Shown piece by piece: positions 19,878 to 29,289 of a stretch of DNA of 64,000 bases. A program made the position numbers and the translations under genes. Position 1 is the stretch's first letter; every line of letters starts with the position of its first letter. The notes beneath the pieces are model-generated. The model made no database searches. It worked only from the letters and a program-made list of their open reading frames with translations, and was not told the DNA's origin. The stretch comes from an uncultured Shimia sp. (lineage in GTDB: Bacteria; Pseudomonadota; Alphaproteobacteria; Rhodobacterales; Rhodobacteraceae): contig CALCOY010000022.1 in the NCBI GenBank assembly GCA_937897325.1, positions 1-64,000 on the forward strand. The letters run 5' to 3'.

Positions 19878-20777
19878 TCAAAGCTTGGTCGCGGGCGCGG
19901 GTGGTGTGACGGCTCTGCCCTTAAGCACCGCCTCGCGCCAGGTGATAAAGCTCACCGAGCTAAGGATCACAGCCCCCCCGATGAGCACCCAGACATCCAC
20001 GGGTTCGGCAAAAACCAGCGCACCGAGCAGGATCGCCCAGACAAGCTGTAGAAAGGTCACCGGCTGGGTTAAGGTCACGGGTGCTGCCGCGAAGGCCAGC
20101 GTCATCGTGTAGTGGCCCGCCGTGGCAAAACACGCGACCAGGAACAAAAGCCCCAGATCAGTAAGGCCCGGCTGTACCCAATCGGCTGCGGCAAAGGGGG
20201 CCAGACCCAGTGTGACGAAGATCGACAGCATGGCGACAACCACGCCCGGCTTTGCCTCATCTGCCAGAACCTTGGCGAGAAGGTAGGATCCTGCGAAGAC
20301 GATTGCGGCAACCAACATCGCGACATGGCCCAGCTCCACCTCGCGAAAGCCAGGTCGCAGGATGATCGCCGCGCCAATAAGCGCCATCAGAACCGCAGCA
20401 ATTCGACGCGCCGCCAAGCGTTCGCCAAGGAACAATGCAGCACCGATCGTCACATAGACCGGGGCAAGGTAATTCATCGCCGTCACCTCGGCGATTGGAA
20501 TGCGGGTCATCGCGTAAAACCAGAGGATCACGCCGCCCGCATGGAAGAACCCGCGCAGCCCGAATAGACGCCATTGTCGGCCCGTCAGGCGGATCTCACG
20601 CAGGCCGGGGATCATGGGCAGCAGAAAGATCAACCCCATGATGTAACGCAGAAAAGCTGCCTGTGCGGGCGGGATACCCGGCCCCATGTATTTCACGATG
20701 GCGGTCACGGCGACAAAACACAGCCCCGTCACCAGCATCCAGAAAATACCGATCAGGGGTTGGGATCGCTGCGTCAT
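19878..20777 (-). CDS. DMT-superfamily (EamA) transporter
   Basis: A 299-residue, ten-helix drug/metabolite transporter with two EamA repeats, for example PPAQAAFLRYIMGLIFLLP and IPIAEVTAMNYLAPVYVTIGAALFLGE in the first half and PVTLTQPVTFLQLVWAILLG in the second. It lies upstream of betC on the same strand with a 60-base gap, and 36 bases downstream of argO. Substrate unknown; an exporter of an amino acid or related metabolite is the usual role of the family. Confidence 0.88.
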   Translation of the reverse strand: MTQRSQPLIGIFWMLVTGLCFVAVTAIVKYMGPGIPPAQAAFLRYIMGLIFLLPMIPGLREIRLTGRQWRLFGLRGFFHAGGVILWFYAMTRIPIAEVTAMNYLAPVYVTIGAALFLGERLAARRIAAVLMALIGAAIILRPGFREVELGHVAMLVAAIVFAGSYLLAKVLADEAKPGVVVAMLSIFVTLGLAPFAAADWVQPGLTDLGLLFLVACFATAGHYTMTLAFAAAPVTLTQPVTFLQLVWAILLGALVFAEPVDVWVLIGGAVILSSVSFITWREAVLKGRAVTPPAPATKL

Positions 20778-20813
20778 GCGCGCATCAACACGCAGTTGTG
20801 GGGGAGTTTCAAG

Positions 20814-21410
20814 CTAGAGAAGCAGAAGTTTCACGGCGATCGACCACATCGTCAGGGCAATCACGGCATCAAGCATCTGCCAGGCCCGCGGATTGGCAAA
20901 AAACGGGCTCAGCAGCCGCGCGCCGTAACCAAGGCTGAAGAAGAAAACAAAGCTGGCAATCATGGCACCAAGCGCAAAATGCAACCGGTCTGGATACTGC
21001 GCCGAGATCGAGCCGATCAGGACAACCGTGTCGAGATAGACGTGCGGGTTCAGCCATGTCAGCGCCAGACAGGTAAAAAGAGCCGAACGCAGGCTTTGCG
21101 CAGCCTGTCCCTCCATGGCCAAAACCGCCCCGCCCCGCCAAGCCGAGCGGGCATTGCGCCATCCATACCAAATCAGAAACCCGGCGCCGCCAAAGCGCAT
21201 GGCGGTCTCAAACAATGGCACGGCCTCAGCCAATGCGCCGAACCCGGCAACACCTCCGGCGATCAGAAGAGCATCAGAAAACCCGCAGGTCAGGCACAAC
21301 CAGAAGACATGTTCGCGCCGCAAGCCTTGCCGCAGCACGAACGCATTTTGCGCACCGATGGCGAGAATCAACGAAAACCCAAGTAAAAAGCCAGGAAGGA
21401 AGGAGAGCAT
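20814..21410 (-). CDS. argO: LysE/ArgO-family amino acid exporter
   Basis: A 198-residue inner-membrane exporter with the LysE-family pattern: FLPGFLLGFSLILAIGAQNAFVLRQGLRREH at the N-terminus (helix 1 with conserved GxQNAF), CGFSDALLIAGGV, and LTWLNPHVYLDTVVLIGSI with the conserved NPHVYLDT. I chose ATG 21410 since it puts this motif at the N-terminus and has AGGA upstream; a frame to 21452 is longer. It is divergent from an argP-like regulator, the usual arrangement for arginine or lysine export. Confidence 0.93.
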   Translation of the reverse strand: MLSFLPGFLLGFSLILAIGAQNAFVLRQGLRREHVFWLCLTCGFSDALLIAGGVAGFGALAEAVPLFETAMRFGGAGFLIWYGWRNARSAWRGGAVLAMEGQAAQSLRSALFTCLALTWLNPHVYLDTVVLIGSISAQYPDRLHFALGAMIASFVFFFSLGYGARLLSPFFANPRAWQMLDAVIALTMWSIAVKLLLL

Positions 21411-21500
21411 CACACACCAAAGTTCAATTATCGGGCTTTGACTAGCGGCCACCTCGACATTAATCCAATGAAAGACTCGAATACAGGATAAGACCAGCTA

Positions 21501-22397
21501 ATGCAGATTTCGCCTGAACAGCTCGCGGCCTTGTCCGCGATTTTGCGCAACGGCAGTTTCGAGGCCGCCGCGACCGAACTGAACGTCACCCAATCAGCGA
21601 TCTCTCAACGGATCCGTCAGTTGGAGGACCGGCTGGGCCTGACCCTGATCAAGCGCGGACAGCCATGCACCGGCACAACGGCGGGACAGCGCCTTGCCAA
21701 ACATGCGGAGGATCTGGCGCTTCTTGAACGTCAGGCACTTGGCGATCTGGGGCTCAGCGCGCAAAGCGCACCCCGCCGCGTGACGATTGCCGTCAATGCT
21801 GACAGTCTGGCCACCTGGTTCGCGCCCGCCCTGGCGGATATCGGAGATCTGCTGTTTGACGTGATCATCGACGATCAGGATCATTCCGCCGACTGGCTGC
21901 GGCGCGGCACGGTTTCAGCAGCTGTCACAGCTGCGGGTCAGCAGATATCCACATGTGATGTGCATCCACTTGGACAGATGCGTTATGTCGCAACCGCCAG
22001 CCCCGCTTTCATCGCGCATTGGTTTGCAAAGGGCATGACAAGCCAAACAGCCGCCCGCGCGCCCATGCTTGTTTTCAACGAAAAGGACGCCCTGCAACAT
22101 CGCTGGCTAAATCAGGAACTTGGCGCGGATATCAGGCCGCCCACTCAGCAACTGCCCTCCACACATGCCTTTGTAGACGTTTGCCTTTTGGGCGGTGGCT
22201 GGGGGCTGAACCCAGAACCCCTGGTGCGAGATCATCTGCGGGCGGGCAGGCTTCTGGCCCTTGGTCAAAGGCCTCATCTTCACGTCCCGCTCGACTGGCA
22301 AATCAGCCGCGCAATGGCTCCTGCCCTGCAGCTGCTGACGCAGTCTGTCAGGACTGTTGCGCTAAACACTCTGCAACACGAAGTCGCGGGAATGTGA
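21501..22397 (+). CDS. argP: LysR-type regulator of amino acid export (ArgP/LysG)
   Basis: A 298-residue LysR-family activator. The winged helix-turn-helix is at residues ~4-62 (LAALSAILRNGSFEAAATEL, VTQSAISQRIRQLEDRLG). The C-terminal effector domain begins at RRVTIAVNADSLATWF, a stretch typical of the ArgP/LysG/IciA branch. It is divergent from argO with 90 bases between the starts, so it most likely activates argO in response to basic amino acids. Confidence 0.92.
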   Translation: MQISPEQLAALSAILRNGSFEAAATELNVTQSAISQRIRQLEDRLGLTLIKRGQPCTGTTAGQRLAKHAEDLALLERQALGDLGLSAQSAPRRVTIAVNADSLATWFAPALADIGDLLFDVIIDDQDHSADWLRRGTVSAAVTAAGQQISTCDVHPLGQMRYVATASPAFIAHWFAKGMTSQTAARAPMLVFNEKDALQHRWLNQELGADIRPPTQQLPSTHAFVDVCLLGGGWGLNPEPLVRDHLRAGRLLALGQRPHLHVPLDWQISRAMAPALQLLTQSVRTVALNTLQHEVAGM

Positions 22398-22495
22398 AGG
22401 GTATAAACTTTTTCACATTGATCTGATCAAACGTCATTGGCGTAACCCGTTCGAGTTACCATATGGACGAATAAGAATAAGAAGGATGCGAAGTC

Positions 22496-22732
22496 ATGCT
22501 TGATGATGTCCAAAAGATCGACCTGACGAAACACGATCTTGAAATGATCAGTTCCGCCCTGCAGACGCAGGAAAAGATCCTGTCGGTGCAAAGCCGGGCA
22601 GGCGCGGATACCGCGCGCATGCGCCTGAATGATCTCAAAGGTCTGATGCGTCGGTTGAACCGCTTTGCGCCCGATCCCAAAGCTGCCCCGTCCCAAAAGT
22701 GGAGCCAGATCGCAAGATCGCTCTTCTGCTAA
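22496..22732 (+). CDS. small helical hypothetical protein
   Basis: A 78-residue soluble, charged, predicted helical protein (MLDDVQKIDLTKHDLEMISSA..., ending SQKWSQIARSLFC). It has GAAGGATGCGAAG before the ATG and codon use like its neighbours. No family recognised. It stands alone between argP and yebC, convergent with yebC. Confidence 0.65.
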   Translation: MLDDVQKIDLTKHDLEMISSALQTQEKILSVQSRAGADTARMRLNDLKGLMRRLNRFAPDPKAAPSQKWSQIARSLFC

Positions 22733-22789
22733 GACGAACTTAGTCGCATCCGAAGGCGCCGTCCGGACCGTCCGGGCGGCGCTTTGCGT

Positions 22790-23533
22790 TCAGGCAAGCT
22801 GCGCCATGACCTCGTCGCTCGCCTCAAAATTGGTCGTCACCCGCTGCACGTCATCGTCGTCTTCCAGTGCATCGACCAGCTTCATCAGCTTTTCCATTGC
22901 ATCCAGATCCATCTCCGTCGTCGTGATCGGCCGCCAGGTCAGGCGTGTGCTTTCACTTTCGCCCAGCTCTGCCTCAAGCGCGTTGGACACTTCGTTCAGA
23001 TCCGTATCCGCACACCAGATGATGTGTCCACCTTCGCTGCTTTCGACATCTTCGGCACCCGCCTCGATCGCCGCCATCATCACTGTATCCGCATCGCCCA
23101 CATCAACCGGATAGATGACCTCGCCCTTGCGGTCGAACATGAAGCCCACGCTTCCCGTCTCGCCCAGATTCCCCCCATTCTTGGTGAAAGTTGACCGCAC
23201 GTTTGAGGCTGTCCGATTGCGGTTGTCGGTCATGGCCTCGACGATCAGGGCGACGCCGTTGGGCCCATAACCTTCATAGCGGATTTCCTCGTAATCCTCG
23301 CCATCCCCGGTCTGAGATTTCTTGATTGCCCGTTCGATATTGTCCTTGGGCATGGATTGCGCCTTGGCCTCTTTCACGGCGAGCCGCAGGCGCGGGTTCT
23401 TGTCGGGGTCCGGATCGCCCATCTTGGCGGCGATGGTGATCTCTTTCGACAGCTTCGAGAACAGCTTGGCCCGCAGCTTGTCCTGCCGTCCCTTGCGGTG
23501 CTGAATATTCGCCCATTTTGAATGGCCCGCCAT
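22790..23533 (-). CDS. yebC: YebC/TACO1-family protein
   Basis: A 247-residue protein of the YebC/PmpR family, described both as a transcriptional regulator and as a translation factor that relieves ribosome stalling at proline stretches. The N-terminus [18 protein letters not shown] and [19 protein letters not shown], and the internal [19 protein letters not shown], are diagnostic. Length matches the family. Confidence 0.97.
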   Translation of the reverse strand: MAGHSKWANIQHRKGRQDKLRAKLFSKLSKEITIAAKMGDPDPDKNPRLRLAVKEAKAQSMPKDNIERAIKKSQTGDGEDYEEIRYEGYGPNGVALIVEAMTDNRNRTASNVRSTFTKNGGNLGETGSVGFMFDRKGEVIYPVDVGDADTVMMAAIEAGAEDVESSEGGHIIWCADTDLNEVSNALEAELGESESTRLTWRPITTTEMDLDAMEKLMKLVDALEDDDDVQRVTTNFEASDEVMAQLA

Positions 23534-23567
23534 GGCTGCCTCCTCTCACGTCTTAGATTGCATGATC

Positions 23568-24146
23568 CTATAAAGCAGCCGCCACGTCGCGTTCAAGCCG
23601 ATCAACACCCTGCTCCTCCGGGGCAAGCCAGCCCTGATAGCGCACGATCAGCCCGATACCCGGCAGCGCGATTGGTACGTCAAAGGCAAAGCGATCTGCC
23701 GCCACATATTCCCGCGCCGCAGATCTGGGCAAAGCCCAACTTGGCAGCTTTATCGGCCCCAGCCAGCCCTTGCAGACTTGCAATGTCAGCGCCTCGCCAT
23801 CCCACGTGACCACTAGCAGAAACCGGAAAGGGCCGAACTTTTCGAAAACATGCCCCGGACCGGACCGGCTTAACCGCGATGTGAAGCATTGCCCGCCAAA
23901 TTCACGCACCCAATACTCGCCCGTCTTGGTCCTGTTCATCGACACCCGCACAGCCACACTTTCCGTGGCTTTCGGGAACCCAAAAAACACGCACACCAAT
24001 CGCGCCGCGGGATGCTTTCCGCGCGTCACGCGGGCCTCTCCTGCCGCTGCCTGGGCCGCTTCGACATTGTGCATGTCGCGCAAGGGTTCGGGCAAATCTT
24101 TCCACCCTGTCCCAAGCGCCTCGGCAAAGAGCGACGGCGTGGTCAT
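23568..24146 (-). CDS. DUF4166 domain protein
   Basis: A 192-residue protein starting MTTPSLFAEALGTGWKDLP, with FGGQCFTSRLSRSGPGHVFEKFGPF and LRWxxR-like LPRSAAREYVAADRF. This is the pattern of DUF4166, a family often seen beside or fused with NAD-dependent epimerases or redox proteins. The start at 24146 overlaps the stop of the DUF393 gene by 4 nt (ATGA), so the two are translationally coupled. Function unknown. Confidence 0.8.
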   Translation of the reverse strand: MTTPSLFAEALGTGWKDLPEPLRDMHNVEAAQAAAGEARVTRGKHPAARLVCVFFGFPKATESVAVRVSMNRTKTGEYWVREFGGQCFTSRLSRSGPGHVFEKFGPFRFLLVVTWDGEALTLQVCKGWLGPIKLPSWALPRSAAREYVAADRFAFDVPIALPGIGLIVRYQGWLAPEEQGVDRLERDVAAAL

Positions 24147-24607
24147 GGCCGCAAAAGCCGCCGTTGCACATCCGGATCCGGCAAGCTGCAGAGATCGACC
24201 TGCCGCGACAGCCGATAGCGATTGCGCGCGATCCGCAGATAAAGCCAGTCCTGCCAAGGGCGCGGCAGAAACTGCAATGCGCGAAGCAGACCAGAGGCGC
24301 CACCCAGGCGGGCGCCCACACGAACAATCGCATCCATCGAGGTGTAAGCGTAGCCATCTTCAAGAAACAGCCACGAAGTCGGATCTTCCGGATTCATGCC
24401 GTAGTGCCGCAAAAGAGCGGCCCCAAGCGGATCCTGCATCGGGATGATCCTGAACGCCAATGACTTGTCGCTGCGTGCAATCCAGCGCGCGCCCTTCGCG
24501 CACAGACCGCATCGCGCATCCATCACCGTGCGCGGTCCGCTATCATCGAAATCGGGCAAGGTACTGTCGGCGCGGTAGGAAAAGCGGGGATACTCATTCA
24601 AATTCAT
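24143..24607 (-). CDS. DUF393 (DCC) thiol-disulfide oxidoreductase-like protein
   Basis: A 154-residue protein of the DUF393/DCC family. The defining motif appears as VMDARCGLCAKGARWIA (D-x-x-C-x-x-C at residues ~30-36), a thioredoxin-fold redox site. It is followed by PMQDPLGAALLRHYGMNPED and SWLFLEDGYAYTSMDAIVRV, where family members carry the second half of the domain. It is coupled to the DUF4166 gene by ATGA. Confidence 0.87.
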   Translation of the reverse strand: MNLNEYPRFSYRADSTLPDFDDSGPRTVMDARCGLCAKGARWIARSDKSLAFRIIPMQDPLGAALLRHYGMNPEDPTSWLFLEDGYAYTSMDAIVRVGARLGGASGLLRALQFLPRPWQDWLYLRIARNRYRLSRQVDLCSLPDPDVQRRLLRP

Positions 24608-24719
24608 AAGTAAGACTTAGGTTGCGGGCCCGTGCGCGGCGATAGGCCATGCTGTCGCGTGGCTTGCCAAATGCGGGCCAATCGGCTCTGACAATGCTAA
24701 AAGAACGCGCGGGGCGGGC

Positions 24720-26492
24720 ATGACGACAGATCAGATTATCCTCTTCACCTTATTCGGGCTCGTGTTCGGTCTGCTGCTTTGGGGGCGCTTCCGCTATGAC
24801 GTCGTGGCGTTCTCCGCGCTCATGATCGGGGTGGTTCTGGGCGTCGTGCCAGCGGATGACGCCTTCTCCGGATTTGGCCATCCCGCGACGCTGGTCGTAG
24901 CGCTGGTGCTGGTTGTCTCGGCAGGTCTTGTACGCTCGGGTGCGGTATTTCTGATCACCCGCACGCTGGTCGATGCCTCGCGTGGGCTTGGGGCACATAT
25001 CGCGCTGATGGGCGGAATTGGCGGCGTGCTCAGCGCCTTCATGAACAACGTCGCGGCCCTGGCCCTGCTGATGCCCGTTGACATCCAGACCGCGCGGAAA
25101 GCGGGGCGCGCGCCGGGCCTTAGCCTCATGCCCCTGTCCTTTGCGACGATCCTTGGCGGGATGGTCACACTGATCGGCACGCCGCCCAACATCATCATCG
25201 CCACCATCCGGGAAGACAGTCTGGGCGAACCCTTCCGCATGTTCGATTTTGCCCCCGTTGGCGGGGCAGCCGCCATCGCGGGCCTGACCTTTGTCGCGCT
25301 TGTCGGCTGGCGGCTGATCCCGGCGGAGGGTGACGCGGCAGAAGAGCTTGAGGACCTCTCGCAATACATTGCCGAGTTGACCGTGCCAGATAACAGCAAG
25401 CTGATCGGCCAGCGCGTCGGGGAGTTGACCGAGACCGCCGAAAAGACCGACGTCGCAATCATCGGTCTTCTGCGGGACGGCAAGCGCCGCTATGGCCGCG
25501 CGATGAATGCCGAATTGCGGGCAAGCGACGCACTGGTGCTCGAAGCAACACCCGACGCTTTGGACGAATTTCGCGCGGCCCTCGGTCTGGCCGTCGCCGA
25601 TGCGCGGCGGGAAGAGGCGCTGAAAGCCAGCGGCGAAGGCGTCGAAGTCATCGAGGTCGTCGTCCCCGACACCTCCCGCCTCGTGGACCGCACCGCCCAG
25701 GCTATTGGGCTTGCCTGGCGACAGAACACTGTGCTTCTGGGCATCTCCCGCGAAGGGCGCCGCATCACCAAGCAGATCCGCAAAACGGCAATCCGGCCCG
25801 GCGATATCTTGTTACTGCTCGTCCCCCGCGACACTGGCCCAGACGTGACAACCTGGCTCGGTTGCCTGCCGCTCGCCGAACGCGGGCTGTCCGTGACAGA
25901 CGACAGCAAGGTCTGGCTCGCCATTGGGCTTTTCGCCGGGGCTGTTTCCGCCGCCAGCTTCGGGCTGCTTTATCTGCCAATTGCCCTTGGCCTCGTCGTC
26001 ATTGCTTACGTGCTGACCAGGATCGTCCCACTTTCCGAGCTTTACACCCATATCGAATGGCCCGTCGTCGTCCTTCTCGGCTCAATGATTCCACTGGGGG
26101 CCGCTTTGGAAACCTCCGGCGGAACCGAACTGATCGCAAGTTGGCTTGTGACACTGACCGATGGCCTGCCCGCCTGGGCCGTCCTCACCGTTCTGATGAT
26201 TGTCACAATGAGCCTCTCGGACGTGCTCAATAACACGGCCACCACCATCGTCGCCGCGCCCGTCGGCATCCAGATGGCGCAAAGCCTGAACGTGTCGCCG
26301 GACCCGTTTCTTATGGCTGTGGCCGTGGCCGCCTCTTCGGCCTTCCTCACGCCCATCGGTCACAAGAACAATACGCTGATCCTCGGACCCGGCGGATACA
26401 AGTTCGGCGACTACTGGCGTATGGGCTTGCCGCTTGAGGTCATCGTCATCGTCGTTTCGATCCCCGCAATCCTCGTCTTCTGGCCGCTCTGA
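24720..26492 (+). CDS. SLC13-family permease with two RCK_C domains
   Basis: A 590-residue transporter. Two membrane halves (residues ~1-200 and ~395-590) flank a cytoplasmic insert with two TrkA-C/RCK_C domains (around LTVPDNSKLIGQRVGELTET and VVPDTSRLVDRTAQAIGLAW). The membrane parts show NNVAALALLMPV, TLIGTPPNIIIATI and the repeat LNNTATTIVAAPV, which are the substrate/sodium-site hairpins of divalent-anion symporters. Sulfate or a dicarboxylate are plausible substrates. A close architectural relative is encoded at 31082-32860. It is followed at 82 bases by a BASS transporter. Confidence 0.9.
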   Translation: MTTDQIILFTLFGLVFGLLLWGRFRYDVVAFSALMIGVVLGVVPADDAFSGFGHPATLVVALVLVVSAGLVRSGAVFLITRTLVDASRGLGAHIALMGGIGGVLSAFMNNVAALALLMPVDIQTARKAGRAPGLSLMPLSFATILGGMVTLIGTPPNIIIATIREDSLGEPFRMFDFAPVGGAAAIAGLTFVALVGWRLIPAEGDAAEELEDLSQYIAELTVPDNSKLIGQRVGELTETAEKTDVAIIGLLRDGKRRYGRAMNAELRASDALVLEATPDALDEFRAALGLAVADARREEALKASGEGVEVIEVVVPDTSRLVDRTAQAIGLAWRQNTVLLGISREGRRITKQIRKTAIRPGDILLLLVPRDTGPDVTTWLGCLPLAERGLSVTDDSKVWLAIGLFAGAVSAASFGLLYLPIALGLVVIAYVLTRIVPLSELYTHIEWPVVVLLGSMIPLGAALETSGGTELIASWLVTLTDGLPAWAVLTVLMIVTMSLSDVLNNTATTIVAAPVGIQMAQSLNVSPDPFLMAVAVAASSAFLTPIGHKNNTLILGPGGYKFGDYWRMGLPLEVIVIVVSIPAILVFWPL

Positions 26493-26573
26493 TCCCCAGT
26501 GACCGAACGTCAACCATTGTGCGTGCGCCCGTCCCGACACTAGGCTCGCGCCAATCGGGGGAGGAGATGCCGC

Positions 26574-27428
26574 TTGGAAACGCTGATCAACGTGGTCCTG
26601 CCGCTGTCACTGGCAATCATCATGCTCTCGCTCGGCGTGGGCCTGACCGTCTCGGATTTCACCCGCGTTTTGCGCCGCCCCCTTGCCTTTGCCATCGGCG
26701 CCGTCAGCCAGGTTATCCTTCTGCCGGTCGCCGCCTATCTCGCCATCCTGATCTTCGCACCGCCACCTGTGCTGGCCGTTGGGGTGATGCTGCTCAGCTT
26801 CTGCCCCGGCGGCGTGACCTCCAACATGATCTCGAAACTCAGCCGTGGCGACGTGGCGCTCTCGGTCAGCCTGACAGCCGTCATCAGCCTGCTGGGCATC
26901 CTCACGGTCCCGATTCTCGCCGCCTGGTCGGTCCAGCATTTCATGGGCGACGCCGCCCCAGACGTGACGATCACATCGCTCGCCATCGCCGTCTTTCTTA
27001 TCACCACCCTGCCCGTGCTCACCGGTGTGGCCACTCGCCACTACGCCACCGCATTCGCCCAGCGAATCGAGCCCGCGCTTTCCACCCTCGCGACAATTCT
27101 CTTCATCATCATCGTGGTCGCGGCGCTTGCCGCGAACTGGCAACTTTTCCTCGACAACATCGCCATCATCGGCGAGGTGCTGGTTTCACTCAACCTGATG
27201 CTGCTGATCCTCGGCCTCGCGCTTGCCACACTGGCCGGGCTTACTTGGAATGAGCGGAAGACGATATCCATCGAAACCGGCATTCAGAACGCAACCCTTG
27301 GCATCACATTGGCTGCGCTGATCTCGGGGGAAGAGGGTTTCGGCGAGATGGCCATACCCTCCGCCGTCTACGGCATTACAATGTATCTTTGTGCAGCCCC
27401 CTTCGTGCTCTGGTTCCGCCGCAAATAG
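26574..27428 (+). CDS. bile acid:sodium symporter (BASS) family transporter
   Basis: A 284-residue protein with about nine helices and the BASS-family core: SLAIIMLSLGVGLTVSDF, LSFCPGGVTSNMISKLSRGDVALS (the conserved crossover helix region) and IETGIQNATLGITLA. It starts with TTG at 26574, behind GGGGAGGAG. Bacterial members carry organic anions such as pantoate, pyruvate or steroid acids; the substrate here is unknown. It is 10 nt upstream of the flavoprotein dehydrogenase, so the two are very probably one transcript. Confidence 0.9.
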   Translation: METLINVVLPLSLAIIMLSLGVGLTVSDFTRVLRRPLAFAIGAVSQVILLPVAAYLAILIFAPPPVLAVGVMLLSFCPGGVTSNMISKLSRGDVALSVSLTAVISLLGILTVPILAAWSVQHFMGDAAPDVTITSLAIAVFLITTLPVLTGVATRHYATAFAQRIEPALSTLATILFIIIVVAALAANWQLFLDNIAIIGEVLVSLNLMLLILGLALATLAGLTWNERKTISIETGIQNATLGITLAALISGEEGFGEMAIPSAVYGITMYLCAAPFVLWFRRK

Positions 27429-27438
27429 GAGACCGCCA

Positions 27439-29097
27439 ATGGATCAAGCAGACGCAATCATCGTGGGCTCCGGCCTTGCTGGTCTTGCCGCCGCGGCAGA
27501 GCTTGGGGATCGCGGCAAATCTGTGGTCATCGTCGATCAGGAGCCTCGGTCTTTCCTGGGCGGCCAGGCCTTCTGGAGCCTCGGCGGCCTGATGATGGTC
27601 AACACACCCGAACAGCGGCGCATGGGCATCAAGGACAGCCGCGAACTGGCCCTGAACGACTGGATGGGCAGCGCACAATTCGACCGCGACGAAGACGCGT
27701 GGCCCCGCAAATGGGCAGAGGCCTATGTAGATTTCGCCGCCGGAGAGATGCGCGAATGGCTCCACAATATGGGCTTGCGCTGGTTTCCCATCGTCGGTTG
27801 GGCCGAACGCGGCGGATCATACGCCGACGGGCACGGCAACTCAGTCCCGCGCTTTCACCTCACTTGGGGCACTGGCCCCGGCGCCATCGAGCACTTCGTG
27901 CGGCGCTGTGAGGAACATGAAAAAGCGGGCCGCATTACCTTCAAATTCCGCCACCAGGTTGACCGGATTGAAATGGAGAATGCCGGCGCCAAAGGCGTTT
28001 CTGGCACGATCCTCGCCGAGGACACATCCGAACGCGGCCAGAAAACCAATCGCGATGCTATCGGAGAATTTGCCCTAAACGCGCCTTCGGTCATCGTAAC
28101 TTCAGGCGGGATCGGCGGCAATTTCGACCTCGTTCGTAAGGTCTGGCCCGTGGATCGCCTCGGCCCAGCCCCAAAAAGCATGGTCGCGGGCGTGCCCGCC
28201 CATGTGGACGGGCGGATGATCGACATCTCCCAGGCCGCGGGCGGCCACGTCATCAATGGCGATCGCATGTGGCACTACACCGAAGGCGTGCAGAACTGGG
28301 ATCCGATCTGGCCCGCCCACGGCATTCGCATCCTGCCAGGGCCATCTTCGATGTGGTTCGACGCGGAAGGCAATCGTTTCGCGCCACCTGCCCTGCCCGG
28401 ATTTGACAGCACGAGCACGCTCAAGATGATCCTGGACACCGGATACGAATACAGTTGGTTCGTGCTGACCCAAAAGATCATCGAAAAGGAATTCGCGCTT
28501 TCGGGTTCAGAGCAGAACCCCGATCTGACCTCAAAAAGCTGGTGGGAGGTGATCAAGTCCCGCCTGCTTTCTGGCGGCGGCGCCCCGGGTCCGGTCGAGG
28601 CCTTCAAGGAGAAAGGCCAGGACTTCGTCGTTGCACAAGATCTATCCAGCCTCGTGCGTGGTATGAACCAGGTTGCTGGTGGCAATCTCATTGAAGAGAT
28701 GAAACTGCGCGCCCAGATCGAAGCGCGTGATCTGCAAATGGACAACGCCTTTTCCAAGGATGCACAGATCATGGCGATCCACGCCGCCCGGAACTATCGC
28801 GGCGACAAGCTCATCCGGACGGCCAAACCGCACAAGATTCTCGACCCTGCGAACGGCCCGCTGATTGCCGTCAAGCTGCACATACTCACCCGCAAGACTC
28901 TGGGTGGACTGCAAACGAACCTCGACAGTCAGATGATCGGGGCCGATGGCCATGTCGTGCCGGGGCTCTTCGCAGCAGGCGAAGTCGCGGGCTTCGGCGG
29001 TGGTGGCTATCATGGCTACAACGCGCTTGAGGGCACGTTCCTTGGCGGGTGCATCTTCTCAGGTAGGAATGCCGGACGCTCTGACGCCATCGCTTAA
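27439..29097 (+). CDS. FAD-binding dehydrogenase (fumarate reductase flavoprotein-like)
   Basis: A 552-residue flavoprotein. The FAD-binding Rossmann fold is at the N-terminus (AIIVGSGLAGLAAAAELGDRG). GGQAFWSLGG and VIVTSGGIGGNFDLVRKVWP are internal landmarks, and the C-terminal GGLQTNLDSQMIG and GEVAGFGGGGYHGYNALEG close the domain. This matches the predicted oxidoreductase group related to fumarate reductase and 3-ketosteroid dehydrogenases. ATG 27439 with AGGAGA upstream is the start. The partner gene is the BASS transporter immediately before it; the idea that the transporter imports its substrate is inference. Confidence 0.88.
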   Translation: MDQADAIIVGSGLAGLAAAAELGDRGKSVVIVDQEPRSFLGGQAFWSLGGLMMVNTPEQRRMGIKDSRELALNDWMGSAQFDRDEDAWPRKWAEAYVDFAAGEMREWLHNMGLRWFPIVGWAERGGSYADGHGNSVPRFHLTWGTGPGAIEHFVRRCEEHEKAGRITFKFRHQVDRIEMENAGAKGVSGTILAEDTSERGQKTNRDAIGEFALNAPSVIVTSGGIGGNFDLVRKVWPVDRLGPAPKSMVAGVPAHVDGRMIDISQAAGGHVINGDRMWHYTEGVQNWDPIWPAHGIRILPGPSSMWFDAEGNRFAPPALPGFDSTSTLKMILDTGYEYSWFVLTQKIIEKEFALSGSEQNPDLTSKSWWEVIKSRLLSGGGAPGPVEAFKEKGQDFVVAQDLSSLVRGMNQVAGGNLIEEMKLRAQIEARDLQMDNAFSKDAQIMAIHAARNYRGDKLIRTAKPHKILDPANGPLIAVKLHILTRKTLGGLQTNLDSQMIGADGHVVPGLFAAGEVAGFGGGGYHGYNALEGTFLGGCIFSGRNAGRSDAIA

Positions 29098-29289
29098 GCT
29101 CAGCTTGTCCGGCAAGGAGACCGTGCGCTGCTTTAAAGGGGCCTTTTGTGCCCAACCCACAGACATAATACTGACGTTTTACCGACATCATACAGATCGC
29201 TGTTTCGACTTGTTTTGTTGCGTTAACGTCGAGATGCGCAGTTTTTTGAATGGCGCCATGTGTCGAATGAAGGATCCGATCCGTTCTGC

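Noticed and set aside
29098-29289. Possible terminator around TTTAAAGGGGCCTTTT
   Set aside because: The stem leaves only a 2-nt loop and there is no proper U-tract, so it is not a credible hairpin terminator.
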